Part shown: positions 1 through 8,171 of the stretch, piece by piece
How the letters are laid out: every line of letters begins with the position of its first letter
How positions within the stretch are numbered: position 1 is the first letter of the stretch
Origin: CAYFWF01 sp964346815
GTDB taxonomy: Bacteria; Acidobacteriota; Aminicenantia; Aminicenantales; Aminicenantaceae
Direction of reading: 5' to 3'
Assembly: GCA_964346815.1 (NCBI GenBank)
Contig: CAYFWF010000017.1
Coordinates: 1-64,000, forward strand
DNA length: 64,000 nucleotides
Program-made: the position numbers and the translations under genes
The notes under the pieces: model-generated
Databases searched by the model: none
Seen by the model: the letters and a program-made list of their open reading frames with translations, nothing else
What the model was told of the DNA's origin: nothing

Positions 1-641
1 ATGGCCGGCGTCTCCTCAATCACCTCCTTTATATCCTTCTCACATTCTTGAATCTTTTCTTCTACCTGATCCAAAAGCTTCAGTTGAACCTCCACAGAGC
101 GGCGGGTATAGAGTGGCAGTTCTCCTATTCTCCTCTGAAGAAGTTTCCGCCCTCTGACCCCAAAAATGTCACTTGCTTCTGTGATCTGGATCGCATATTT
201 GGCCAGGGCAGCATGGATCCGATTCTTCAGCTTTGTTCGTGTCCCCACCAGTGCCATCCGCAGCCGGGGCAGCTCCCGTTGGTCTCGAATCTCTCCTGGC
301 GGAATCCAGACCGAAGGAAGTGTGCCGTTCCGCAGCAAAAGAGCCAGTCCCTGGGCATCAAGCTTATCGGTCTTATTGATCTGTCCCATCATATGCTTCG
401 CTTTTCCCGCATTAGTCAACTTCGGCTTATGCCCAGCCTTTTCCATTTCCTCAATCATCCAATACCAGTTTCCTACTGTCTCCACGGCAATCTGAGATCC
501 CGGTGGCAAAGTTTCCAAAAAAAAGTTAAACTCATGACGTGTGTTTTCCACCCTCAGACAAGGACCATGATTGCCCTCTTCATCCATAAATGCGAATACC
601 GAATATTTTTTGTGTGCATCGCATCCATAAAATTTTCTCAT
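1..641 (-). CDS. IS110-family transposase, N-terminal part (cut by window edge)
   Basis: The first 213 codons of an IS110-type recombinase, running off the left edge. These enzymes combine a RuvC-like DEDD domain with a C-terminal serine (Tnp20) domain and move a circular intermediate guided by a bridge RNA. The DEDD features are visible: Asp in GCDAHKK near residue 8, Glu in VETVGNWYW near 54, and the KTDKLDAQGLA block near 90 carrying the paired Asp. A basic helical stretch (GTRTKLKNRIHAALAKY) follows, as usual. The start at 641 is supported by a GGAGG nine bases upstream. The reading frame is intact as far as it can be seen; the serine domain lies outside the window, so activity cannot be judged. 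Confidence 0.88.
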   Translation of the reverse strand, partial: MRKFYGCDAHKKYSVFAFMDEEGNHGPCLRVENTRHEFNFFLETLPPGSQIAVETVGNWYWMIEEMEKAGHKPKLTNAGKAKHMMGQINKTDKLDAQGLALLLRNGTLPSVWIPPGEIRDQRELPRLRMALVGTRTKLKNRIHAALAKYAIQITEASDIFGVRGRKLLQRRIGELPLYTRRSVEVQLKLLDQVEEKIQECEKDIKEVIEETPA

Positions 642-702
642 GCTGCAGCGCCTCCTTTTTTTTGTTCTCACCAACATTATATAAAGGTTGGTGCTGCAGC
701 GC
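641..702. repeat. 11-bp direct repeats flanking a hairpin in the IS110 leader
   Basis: TGCTGCAGCGC occurs exactly at 641-651 and 692-702. Between the copies lies a 7-bp perfect stem (669-675 CACCAAC with 687-693 GTTGGTG) around an 11-base AT-rich loop. The first copy overlaps the transposase start codon. The structure would be in the transcript leader, a place where IS110 elements keep bridge-RNA stem-loops or translation control; that role is inferred. Confidence 0.5.
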
Positions 703-821
703 TTTCATATAATCAATGACACTTTGTTATATTGGTTCTCGCTATAGGGATCATTTGCACTAACGAAAGTTCGCATCAAAAGATTGTTGAGGTGGGGCGA
801 GTTGGCCGTGAATGATCCAGG

Positions 822-1826
822 CTAATTTCCTACTTTGAGGACAGCGGCGCCGTCGATCTTGCTGTCTTTGAGGAGTTTAAGAACTCTGTTGGCTTCTTCA
901 AGAGGAAATGCCTGAGTGGTTGTTCGTATGGGAATTTCAGCCGCAATTTTGAGCAGTTCCTCTGCGTCCTTTCTCGTGGCATTGGCCACACTCCGAAGAG
1001 TCCGTTCATGGTAGATGTGCTTCACGTAATCCATCTCAGGAATCGGCGACATGTAGATTCCTGCTAAAGCTTGAGTGCCTCCTTTGTCCAGCATTCTCAT
1101 TCCATCTAACACGGTCGGCCCTGCTGGCGTGAAATTCACGATGCTGTCCATTTTTTCAGGAGGATCATCCTTGGATGTTCCTGTCCAGATTGCCCCGAGT
1201 TTCTCGGCGAGGGCGCGGTGTTCTTCCGAGCGGGAAAAAACATAGACCTCACAGCCCCAGTGCACGGCAACTTGAATGGCCACATGGGCCGAAGCCCCGA
1301 AGCCTATGAGGCCCAGCCTCTGGCCAGGCTCAATTTCGCTCAGACGCAGCGCTCTGTACCCGATGATTCCGGCACACAGGAGAGGTGCCGCTTTTTCATT
1401 CTCGAAAATCTCAGGGATGACATAGGCAAATTTCTCGGGAATGACCATGTATTCTGCATACCCACCGTTTTCGTGATAGCCTGTGAAACGTGCATGAGGA
1501 CAGAGGTTTTCATTACCTCTTGTACAGTAAGGGCATGTCTCGTCAGCTGAATAAAGCCAGGCTGCCCCTACTCTATCCCCCTCTTTGAATCTGTAGGCTT
1601 TAGTCCCGCGTTTCGCCACTTTTCCTACGACTTGATGGCCAGGGATGATAGGAATCTTGATCTCAGGGAGGTCTCCTTCCACGGTGTGCAGGTCTGTATG
1701 GCAAACACCACAGACATCTATCCGGATGAGTATATCCTCAGAACCGGGTTCAGGCTCCGGGAGGTCGACCAATTCCAGAGGATTCTCCTCGATCGGGGCG
1801 AACTTTTTGAGAATCATAGCCTTCAT
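822..1826 (-). CDS. Zinc-dependent alcohol dehydrogenase (MDR family)
   Basis: A 334-residue medium-chain dehydrogenase predicted to oxidise or reduce an alcohol/aldehyde with NAD(P). Catalytic zinc ligands are visible: Cys in CGVCHTDLH near residue 41 and the GHQVVG histidine near 64. The nucleotide-binding loop GLIGFGASAHVA near 175 is a GxGxxA-type Rossmann motif. The structural zinc lobe reads DETCPYCTRGNENLC, so three of the four usual cysteines are present and Asp stands where the first would be. Start ATG follows AAAGG. It is followed downstream only by the IS110 end, and the S9 peptidase gene lies upstream by about 50 bases on the same strand. Substrate unknown. Confidence 0.85.
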   Translation of the reverse strand: MKAMILKKFAPIEENPLELVDLPEPEPGSEDILIRIDVCGVCHTDLHTVEGDLPEIKIPIIPGHQVVGKVAKRGTKAYRFKEGDRVGAAWLYSADETCPYCTRGNENLCPHARFTGYHENGGYAEYMVIPEKFAYVIPEIFENEKAAPLLCAGIIGYRALRLSEIEPGQRLGLIGFGASAHVAIQVAVHWGCEVYVFSRSEEHRALAEKLGAIWTGTSKDDPPEKMDSIVNFTPAGPTVLDGMRMLDKGGTQALAGIYMSPIPEMDYVKHIYHERTLRSVANATRKDAEELLKIAAEIPIRTTTQAFPLEEANRVLKLLKDSKIDGAAVLKVGN

Positions 1827-1879
1827 GATGAACCTTTATCTCTCTGGCTGACCCTTTCATTCCAGGTTTCTTTTCAACG

Positions 1880-4006
1880 TTATTCACCTATCTTCTCTTT
1901 CTTCTCCTCTTCCTTCTTTTTTTCTTTTTCTTTCTCTTTCTCCCAGTCCTTTTCGCTTACGGGAGTAAGGTTGACGTGCTCGGCAAAAAAATAAAGATAT
2001 CTGCGCAGCCGGTCAATCTGGTGGCGGGGCTCTCGAATTCCGTGACCTTCCCTGGGATACTTCACGAAAGTCACCTCTTTTTCAAGGTCTCGGAGCGCCT
2101 GATAGAATTCGACAGCCTGAGTGATCGGTACCCGAGCATCCTCGGCTCCATGCATGATAAGTACAGGGCTCTTCACATTCTTCACATGCCGAACCGCAGA
2201 GAGCTTTTCATACAATTCTTCATAATTCCATGGCGTTCCGAAGAACCAGGCCAAATAATGGGGGATGTCCGTGGTGCTGTACATGCTGTAAAGATTGCTC
2301 AAGCCTGCTCCTGGAGAGACGGCCTGGAACCGGTCTGTCTGGGTCACGATCCAGAAACTCATGTACCCTCCATAGCTCCACCCATAGCAGATCAATTGGT
2401 CAGGATCAGCCCAACCCTTTTGGATGCAGTAATCCACTCCGGTCATGGAGTCGTCATAATCAACAATGCCCCATTTACCTCGATTGGCATTGACAAATTC
2501 CTGACCGTAGTTGACGCTTCCCCGAAAATTCGGCTGGAACATGAAGAAGCCGTTTCCAGCAAAAAACTGGTTGGTGGTACTGAAGGATTCGATTCTCGCA
2601 CCGCTGGGGCCGCCATGGGGATTGAGAATCAAGGGATATTTTTTGTCTTTTTCATAGCCAACCGGAAAAGTCAGCACTCCCTCGATCTCCTGTCCGTCGG
2701 TGTTTTTCCAGCCTACTGTCTGGACTTCGCCGAACTGAACATTCTCTGTCCGAAGCCATGGATTGGCATCGGTTAGAATGGACAAATTCTTCAGGTCTGT
2801 ATCAGCGGTGTATATCTCGGCAGGCCAGGCGGCCGCTGAATGCAGCCATACCCATCTCGTCCCATCATCAGAGAGTTCCCACGAATAATTTCCGCCCCGA
2901 GGAGCGAGGATGGTTGTGACCTCACCGGATTGGACATCTACAGAAAACAGATTCGTCGTTGTCCGCTCTCCAGTCGACCAAAAGATCAGGCTTCCATCTG
3001 GCGACCAGATAGGGCTCGAGAAGTTCAGATCGAATTGTTTGAGCAGGACCCTTGCTCCTCCCCCGCCAGCCGGAATCAGATAGAGTTTATTATGCATGGT
3101 GTTGGTGTAGGAATGGGGTTCTGAAGCAAAAGCGATGATTTTTCCATCGGGCGACCAACGGGGATCGATATCACGTCCAGGATTCTCGTAAAGCTTCTCG
3201 GGCTTCTTATCCGCATTATCGACCACCCAAATATCGCTGTTCCATCTTTCGTCTACTTTGGTGTTGGGACGGGAGACATATGCAATTTTTTGAGAATCCG
3301 GGGCCCAACGGAAATCACCGACTGTAAAATCCCCTTGGGTGAGGCGTGAGGTCTCTTTGCTCTCGATGTCTACAATCCAGAGATGGGACATGCGGAACTT
3401 TTCGTCGACAACCTCAGCATCATCCTTCTCTTTTTGTTTCTTTTCTTCTTCTTTACTTAGAGGATCACGTGCTGTAAAAACAATTTTTGCTCCATCCGGA
3501 GAAATCTCGAAGGACTGGATGTTTTCCTTATGATGGGTGAGCTGCCAGGCTTCTCCCCCATCCACATACATTACGAAAAGCTGGGTACTGGCAGCTTTTT
3601 GAGAATCCTCCTGGCTTCCAGAACTGGCACTGCCTTTCCCCCGAGAGGAGAGAAAGGCAATCTTCTTTCCGGAGGGGAACCATGCAGGAGACGTACAGCT
3701 TTCCTCGCCTCGAGTCATCTGCCTTCTGTCTGTTCCATCTACATTGAGCCGCCAGACATGTGTGGTGCTCTTTAAATCCTTGTCCTCCATATCCCTTGTA
3801 CTCAGCGTATAGAGAACCCATTGATCGTCTGGAGAGAGATGTGGACTGCCTACCCTGTTTATCCGCAGAGTGTCTTTCGCGGAGAGCACACGGGGTTCGG
3901 CTGGTTTCTCGGTCTCTTGATTATTCTCAGGCCTCACCTGGGAAGAGGCAAAAAGAAAAACAAGGGAAACAATCAAATATACCTTGAAGATTGGTTTAAA
4001 GTTCAT
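1880..4006 (-). CDS. S9 family exported peptidase (prolyl oligopeptidase / acylaminoacyl-peptidase type)
   Basis: A 708-residue secreted serine peptidase. Residues 1-25 form a signal peptide (hydrophobic VYLIVSLVFLFASS ending before QVRPEN). A beta-propeller built from PD40/WD40-like repeats (SPDGxKI-type blocks) spans roughly 45-400. The alpha/beta-hydrolase domain follows, with Ser544 in GWSYGGYMS, Asp623 in HGAEDARVP and His655 in REGHGI. The last 25 residues are almost entirely Lys and Glu, an unusual charged tail encoded by A/G-rich DNA. Start ATG has GGAGG six bases upstream. Such enzymes trim oligopeptides outside the cytoplasm, fitting a peptide-fermenting lifestyle along with the nearby M19 dipeptidase. 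Confidence 0.93.
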   Translation of the reverse strand: MNFKPIFKVYLIVSLVFLFASSQVRPENNQETEKPAEPRVLSAKDTLRINRVGSPHLSPDDQWVLYTLSTRDMEDKDLKSTTHVWRLNVDGTDRRQMTRGEESCTSPAWFPSGKKIAFLSSRGKGSASSGSQEDSQKAASTQLFVMYVDGGEAWQLTHHKENIQSFEISPDGAKIVFTARDPLSKEEEKKQKEKDDAEVVDEKFRMSHLWIVDIESKETSRLTQGDFTVGDFRWAPDSQKIAYVSRPNTKVDERWNSDIWVVDNADKKPEKLYENPGRDIDPRWSPDGKIIAFASEPHSYTNTMHNKLYLIPAGGGGARVLLKQFDLNFSSPIWSPDGSLIFWSTGERTTTNLFSVDVQSGEVTTILAPRGGNYSWELSDDGTRWVWLHSAAAWPAEIYTADTDLKNLSILTDANPWLRTENVQFGEVQTVGWKNTDGQEIEGVLTFPVGYEKDKKYPLILNPHGGPSGARIESFSTTNQFFAGNGFFMFQPNFRGSVNYGQEFVNANRGKWGIVDYDDSMTGVDYCIQKGWADPDQLICYGWSYGGYMSFWIVTQTDRFQAVSPGAGLSNLYSMYSTTDIPHYLAWFFGTPWNYEELYEKLSAVRHVKNVKSPVLIMHGAEDARVPITQAVEFYQALRDLEKEVTFVKYPREGHGIREPRHQIDRLRRYLYFFAEHVNLTPVSEKDWEKEKEKEKKKEEEKKEKIGE

Positions 4007-4080
4007 TCTCCCTCCTTTTATTAAATCTTATCTCATCGCGTCTCATCGCGCTCGAAGTAGGACGATTTTTTTTCTGACGA

Positions 4081-4125
4081 GATGGCCTCGCTTCCTTTGG
4101 TCACTCGCCATGACAATGACGCATT
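4081..4125 (-). repeat. Degenerate copy of a dispersed repeat (GTCAT-GGCGAG type)
   Basis: Read on the minus strand this stretch begins TGTCATGGCGAGTGACC and continues with an AAGGAAGCGAGG-type block. A related sequence occurs at about 37828-37975, whose ends also read GTCATGGCGAGCGAC and TCGCGATGACAC. Such GTCATTGCGAGCGA-like imperfect palindromes are common non-coding dispersed repeats in many bacterial genomes. Identity is partial, so the kinship is tentative. Confidence 0.35.
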
Positions 4126-4141
4126 ACTTTATCCGCTGATA

Positions 4142-5458
4142 TTAATCCTTTTTTGTAGGTTGTTTTATCTTCCGCCGGAGTCTTTCCAGGCGGTAGGAAA
4201 AATCTCTCTCGTAATAAGAAGAGAATCCCATCGAGAGGACAAACCCTTCCTCCGCGATCTTCTTTGCCTCTTCGTATTTTTTTAATTTGTGCTCTAAATA
4301 CATGGCCAATTCTCTAAAAGAGAAAAGCTGGGCTGGAGTGACCACTCTTGAGGAGGTCATTTCTTCCCAAATCGGGACAGCCTTTTCCCACTCTCCATTT
4401 CTCTTGAAATGAGTAGAGAGCCTCCTTTTGGCCTCGAGTGAGACCTCATCGCTCAGGCTCCCATCCAAAGCACGCTGGAAAAACTGGACGGATCTCTCCA
4501 CATTTCCGATATTTTCCATGATTTTTCCGGCACCATAAAAGTCCATAGCATCGCCCATACAGAGATCCGTGTCTTCCGAAAAGATGTGTGCTCCGATGAT
4601 GACCACACCTAACAGGGACAGGATATCCTCCTGATTGTGGTAGAGAATGGGCTCGATCAGATCGAAATTTCCCGTTTGGATATACTGAAAATACCGCCAG
4701 GGGATCTCTGCCGATGGGATGTCCTCCGACCGGTCTGCCCGCACGACCTCCAGGGCCAAGTGGTACAGCCGGCAGCTTTCGTACTTGTGGCTCCAGAGCC
4801 TTCGGGCAGCGTACAGGAAATCCAGATGGGGAAGCCCGCTCAGAATGAGCGGCAGCCTGTAGAGAATGAATCGAGTTTCCAAGAGCGGCAGATCGAATCC
4901 TTTCCCGTTATATGTCACCACGGACTGGAAATCCATGTCCCTGAAGAATACTCCGAGTTCCTGGATCATCCTCTCTTCTTCGGCCAGGTCTCCGAGGAAA
5001 TACTGCGCGACATGAAATTTATCCTCCCTGTAATATCCCATGCCTATGTTGAATGGAACAACTCCGGTCCCTCCGGATAAGCCCGTAGTTTCCAGGTCGA
5101 TGAACAATGCTGTGGAGAGGTCGAGTTCTCTGAAAGTGGCTTCCTGACTGAGACAACTGAGGATATCTCCGCTGATTTCCAGCCCCGAGGAAATTTTTAT
5201 CTTCCCATAGCGAGAATCCAGAGAGTATGCATTCTCGATGAATTGAAAGGGTTCTCGAGTGAGGGGTTCAAAGGCAGGAGTCCTGGGTTTTTCCTGTTTT
5301 ATTTCGCGGGAGAGGTTGATCAGTCTCTCCAGTTTTTCCTTGGTGGAGATGTTTTCTTCCTTCTGGATTTTCTCCCAAGTCTCGGATACGATACGGGACT
5401 TGGATCTGGATTGGCGTTCTTTCCTAATCAAATCGAGCTTATCTTTGATGTCTGTCAT
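4142..5458 (-). CDS. YprB-like ribonuclease H-fold exonuclease with C-terminal TPR-like region
   Basis: A 438-residue cytoplasmic protein. Residues about 115-290 form a DEDD-type exonuclease domain of the YprB family: LFIDLETTGLSGG carries the first Asp and Glu, VTYNGKGFDLPLLETR the second Asp, and LYHNQEDILSLLG the last Asp. YprB-family proteins are predicted nucleases acting on structured nucleic acid, often beside a helicase, but no helicase is present here. The C-terminal 130 residues look like helical repeats (FFQRALDGSLSDEVSLEAKR). The N-terminal 90 residues are charged and helical. The start ATG overlaps the stop of yjbQ by one base (TAATG), so the two genes are translationally coupled. 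Confidence 0.8.
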   Translation of the reverse strand: MTDIKDKLDLIRKERQSRSKSRIVSETWEKIQKEENISTKEKLERLINLSREIKQEKPRTPAFEPLTREPFQFIENAYSLDSRYGKIKISSGLEISGDILSCLSQEATFRELDLSTALFIDLETTGLSGGTGVVPFNIGMGYYREDKFHVAQYFLGDLAEEERMIQELGVFFRDMDFQSVVTYNGKGFDLPLLETRFILYRLPLILSGLPHLDFLYAARRLWSHKYESCRLYHLALEVVRADRSEDIPSAEIPWRYFQYIQTGNFDLIEPILYHNQEDILSLLGVVIIGAHIFSEDTDLCMGDAMDFYGAGKIMENIGNVERSVQFFQRALDGSLSDEVSLEAKRRLSTHFKRNGEWEKAVPIWEEMTSSRVVTPAQLFSFRELAMYLEHKLKKYEEAKKIAEEGFVLSMGFSSYYERDFSYRLERLRRKIKQPTKKD

Positions 5459-5877
5459 TATTCTCCGATGAATTGGAGGACGATCCTCCTGGAGCGGGAG
5501 CGGTTGTCAAAATCTATGAATACGATTTGCTGCCAGGTACCGAGGCTGAGCTCCCCATCGGTGAAAGGGATGGTCAAGGAAGGCCCCAGAAGAGAGGCTC
5601 TCACATGGGAAAAACCGTTGCCGTCACCCCAGCGGGCATCATGATGGTAAGTGACATCACTGGGTATGATCTTTTCCATGAGTTCGGTAAAATCTTTGAC
5701 CAGCCCGGACTCATATTCGATCGTGGTGAACCCGCCTGTAGAGCCCGGAACAAACAGGGTTACGATGCCGTTTTTCAGCCCATTCTCTGTTACTCTATGG
5801 GAGACATCTTTTGTGATGTCGATGATATCGTTGAAACCGCCGGTTGTGAAACTTAAAGAATCACTTAAGATTTTCAT
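5458..5877 (-). CDS. yjbQ: YjbQ / UPF0047 family protein
   Basis: A 139-residue protein of the YjbQ (UPF0047) family, full length for the family. Hallmarks are VPGSTGGFTTIEYESG, the YHHDARWGDGNGFSHVRASLLG block with its conserved His-Asp-Gly-Asn-Gly-His residues, and the tail LGTWQQIVFIDFDNRSRSRRI. Members have been reported to show weak thiamine-phosphate synthase activity, but the physiological role remains unsettled. It is the first gene of a two-gene unit with the YprB-like nuclease (stop and start overlap as TAATG). Confidence in the family is high, in function low. Confidence 0.92.
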   Translation of the reverse strand: MKILSDSLSFTTGGFNDIIDITKDVSHRVTENGLKNGIVTLFVPGSTGGFTTIEYESGLVKDFTELMEKIIPSDVTYHHDARWGDGNGFSHVRASLLGPSLTIPFTDGELSLGTWQQIVFIDFDNRSRSRRIVLQFIGE

Positions 5878-6198
5878 CCTGCAAACTCCCCTCTAATCTT
5901 ATTTCATTTGCTTTTGTAGGTAAAGTATAAAGAGAGGATTCTCATCTATTTTTGTGTTTTTACCTGTTACCGGAACGACAAATAGATTGACATTCCGCAG
6001 CAAACATTCTGTCTGTTCTATCTGATGACGAAGAATCGTCCTTCTCAAAATCAGAATAAACGAACAGCTTTGACAATTTTTTTTGTTTATTTGCACAAGA
6101 ATAAAAAGTGGATTGAACTCCATTCTCAGGAATTCTATAATTTCACTGTTTGGATGGCACAAAGTCCACCAAGACTTAAGGAAGAGGTGGTGAATACG
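5878..6198. other. Intergenic region between divergent yjbQ and M19 dipeptidase genes
   Basis: This 321-base AT-rich region separates two divergent genes. It holds the near-consensus promoter at 6113-6141 for the dipeptidase. An open frame continues from 6025 into the dipeptidase gene, but it has no ribosome binding site, encodes no recognisable domain and would bury the signal peptide, so I treat it as non-coding. Nothing else was recognised. Confidence 0.6.
6113..6141 (+). promoter_or_regulatory. Sigma-70 promoter of the M19 dipeptidase gene
   Basis: TTGAAC (6113-6118), 17-base spacer, perfect TATAAT (6136-6141). Transcription would begin near 6148, giving a leader of about 50 bases with GAGGTGG before the ATG at 6199. 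It also argues against the earlier in-frame ATG at 6025. Confidence 0.7.
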
Positions 6199-7383
6199 AT
6201 GAAATACTTGAGAAACTTTGTAACATTATTCTGTCTAGGAGTACCATTATCTTTCTTTCTCACTAGTTATTGCATGAGTCAGGAAGACGTGGATAAGCTC
6301 CACGAGAAAGCAGTCGTCTGGGACTGCCATAATGACTTGGTCTATCGCGTGCTCTACGAAAATCTGGATATCGGAAAACGGCTGCCAGCAGGACATGTGG
6401 ATATTCCTCGTCTTAGAGAAGGACATGTGGATGTGCAGGTCGTGGCACTGTTTGTCCAGAATTTTCTATATCCCGATAAGTGTGCCCAGCAGGCGTTCGA
6501 GATGATCGATGCCATGACTGAGGCTGTAGAAAAAAACAAAGACTCCGTGGAGCTGGCACGAACGGGCTCTGATGTCGAACGGATAGTGAACCGAGGGAAA
6601 ATCGCCATGCCGCTGGCTATCGAAGGGGGGCATGCTATCGAGGACGATCTCGATTTGTTGCGAAAGTTTCACCAGCTGGGGGTCTCCTCTATGACCCTTA
6701 CTCACAACATCAGTCATGGATGGGCCGATTCGAGCGGAGACAAATCCAGATGGGGAGGACTGAATGATCTAGGAAGAAAGGTCATCAAAGAGATGAATCG
6801 AATCGGTATGGTCATTGATATCTCTCATGTCTCGGATGAGACTTTTTTCGACGTCATTGAAGCCACCGAAGATCCAATCATCGCATCCCACTCAGGATGC
6901 CGCGCGATCAATCCCCATCACCGGAACATGAGTGATGAAATGCTCCGGGCTCTGGCCAGGAACAGAGGGGTTATTGGAATCGTTTTTGTCCTGCCTTTCT
7001 TGATTCCGGAATACAACAGAGCTATGGAAGAACTTCGAGCTGTCGGGCAGCCATGGTTCAGAAAGGCTCCCCCTGTAGAAGACCTTGACCTCCGTATCGC
7101 TCTCGAACATCTCCGTGCCGGTCAGGACTGGCCGATGGAGAATCTCCCTACCGTCGAAGATGTGCTGGATCACATCGTTCATGCTGTAAAGATCGCCGGA
7201 ATAGATCATGTCGGACTGGGTGCGGACATGTATCCCCGTACTCCCTCTCCGGTCGGTATCAGAGGCGTTCAGGATTATCCTCATATCACAAGAGGCCTCA
7301 AAAACCGAGGTTATTCGGATAAAGACATCCAGAAAATCCTGGGCCGCAACTTCCTCCGCGTCTGGAAACATGTCACCGATTGA
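6199..7383 (+). CDS. Membrane dipeptidase (peptidase family M19), exported
   Basis: A 394-residue zinc dipeptidase that hydrolyses dipeptides (including those with D-residues at the C-terminal position) outside the cytoplasm. The N-terminus is a signal peptide (KYLRNF then FVTLFCLGVPLSFFLTSYC). Metal and catalytic motifs of M19 are all seen: HxD in WDCHNDLVYR (His44, Asp46), Glu in LAIEGGHAIED, His in VIDISHVSDE, His in IIASHSGCRAINPHHRN, and Asp in HVGLGADMYP. Start was set at 6199 because of the upstream GAGGTGG, the promoter at 6113-6141 and the signal peptide. Together with the S9 peptidase nearby it suggests peptide use. Confidence 0.93.
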   Translation: MKYLRNFVTLFCLGVPLSFFLTSYCMSQEDVDKLHEKAVVWDCHNDLVYRVLYENLDIGKRLPAGHVDIPRLREGHVDVQVVALFVQNFLYPDKCAQQAFEMIDAMTEAVEKNKDSVELARTGSDVERIVNRGKIAMPLAIEGGHAIEDDLDLLRKFHQLGVSSMTLTHNISHGWADSSGDKSRWGGLNDLGRKVIKEMNRIGMVIDISHVSDETFFDVIEATEDPIIASHSGCRAINPHHRNMSDEMLRALARNRGVIGIVFVLPFLIPEYNRAMEELRAVGQPWFRKAPPVEDLDLRIALEHLRAGQDWPMENLPTVEDVLDHIVHAVKIAGIDHVGLGADMYPRTPSPVGIRGVQDYPHITRGLKNRGYSDKDIQKILGRNFLRVWKHVTD

Positions 7384-7418
7384 ATGCTTTCATTTGGAAA
7401 CTGTTCTAATCGGGCACT

Positions 7419-7535
7419 TTAATTTGGGGACAGTATACGCAATTACTAAATAGGAACGAAATATTTGGTTTCTGAATCCAACAGGATGCTTTATTTGTAT
7501 GAATTAAGTGATTGCGTATACTGTCCCCAAATTAA
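7419..7535. repeat. 117-bp inverted-repeat element (REP/MITE-like)
   Basis: Two 29-base arms, 7419-7447 and 7507-7535, are inverted copies with a single mismatch and share the core TTTGGGGACAGTATACGCAA. They flank about 59 bases of AT-rich DNA without an ORF. Similar GGGGACAG-type palindromes are known as targets or products of REP-associated Y1 (IS200-like) transposases; no such transposase is in the window. It lies between two co-directional genes and, as RNA, could form a long stem that ends or separates transcription. Confidence 0.75.
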
Positions 7536-7571
7536 TTGTCAACAAAAATGGTCATGTTTGCGTTTTGATAG

Positions 7572-8171
7572 ATGAAATATAAGGATATGAACGAAAGAGC
7601 TATCGTACAGTCTGCACAACAGGGTGACACGGAGGCATTTCGCATGCTTTTTGAACAGAACAGACAAAGAATTTTTTCACTCGCTTTCCAGTACACCAAA
7701 AACGCCGAGGACGCCGAGGACATCCTGCAGGAGACATTCATCAAAACTTACAGCTTCCTGGACAAGTTTCAGATAGGAAACGACACCAACTTTTCCTCCT
7801 GGATATACCGCATCGGTATCAACTGCAGTATCGATTATCTCAGAAGAAAGAAAAAGAGAAAACGCGATTTTTCTGATTGGGACAGCGTAGAGAGAACCTA
7901 TTCCGACGACAACCACTCCAATCCTGAAAATGCCGCTCGTCTTGAAGAACTTCGCGAGAAGATTTCGATTCTCGTAGAAATGCTGTCTCCCCGACAAAGA
8001 ATGGTCTTCATCCTGAAACACTACCAACAGCTCAGCATCAAAGAAATCGCTGAATTGCTCGAGTGTTCTGAAGGCAGTGTGAAAAAGCAGCTCTTTCGAG
8101 CAATATCAGCCATAAAAATGCCTTTAAAAAAACTTCTTTGGGAGAAGGACTATGGCCTGCAAAAAATATAG
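7572..8171 (+). CDS. ECF-type RNA polymerase sigma factor
   Basis: A 199-residue sigma-70 family (ECF) factor. Region 2 spans about 20-90 with the typical YTKNAEDAEDILQETFIKTY (2.2-2.3) and FSSWIYRIGINCSIDYLRR (2.4) blocks. Region 4 spans about 130-190 with LSPRQRMVFILKHYQQLSIKEI and the helix-turn-helix ending SEGSVKKQLFRAI. The linker between them is acidic. The start at 7572 has no clear ribosome site; ATG at 7587, preceded by AAGG, is an alternative. The gene overlaps the anti-sigma gene by 20 bases, the standard arrangement for a membrane-anchored ECF switch. Its likely targets include its own operon and the HEAT-repeat genes. Confidence 0.92.
   Translation: MKYKDMNERAIVQSAQQGDTEAFRMLFEQNRQRIFSLAFQYTKNAEDAEDILQETFIKTYSFLDKFQIGNDTNFSSWIYRIGINCSIDYLRRKKKRKRDFSDWDSVERTYSDDNHSNPENAARLEELREKISILVEMLSPRQRMVFILKHYQQLSIKEIAELLECSEGSVKKQLFRAISAIKMPLKKLLWEKDYGLQKI

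Larger units (their letters stand above)
1..720 (-). mobile_element. IS110-family element, partial; non-coding end upstream of transposase
   Basis: The element comprises the partial transposase plus the non-coding DNA upstream of it. In IS110-type elements the end upstream of the gene carries the promoter and encodes the bridge RNA. Here the candidate end is about 642-820. The outer boundary cannot be fixed because IS110 elements lack long inverted repeats; 720 is only a nominal limit. Confidence 0.5.

Noticed and set aside
48..719. Long plus-strand open frame at the left end
   Set aside because: It is antisense to the IS110 transposase, whose DEDD motifs are clear on the minus strand.
6025..6198. 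In-frame N-terminal extension of the M19 dipeptidase
   Set aside because: It would place 58 residues before the signal peptide, has no ribosome site, and the promoter at 6113-6141 lies inside it.
7384..7571. CRISPR-like repeat
   Set aside because: The repeats are inverted, only two, and not spaced as an array.
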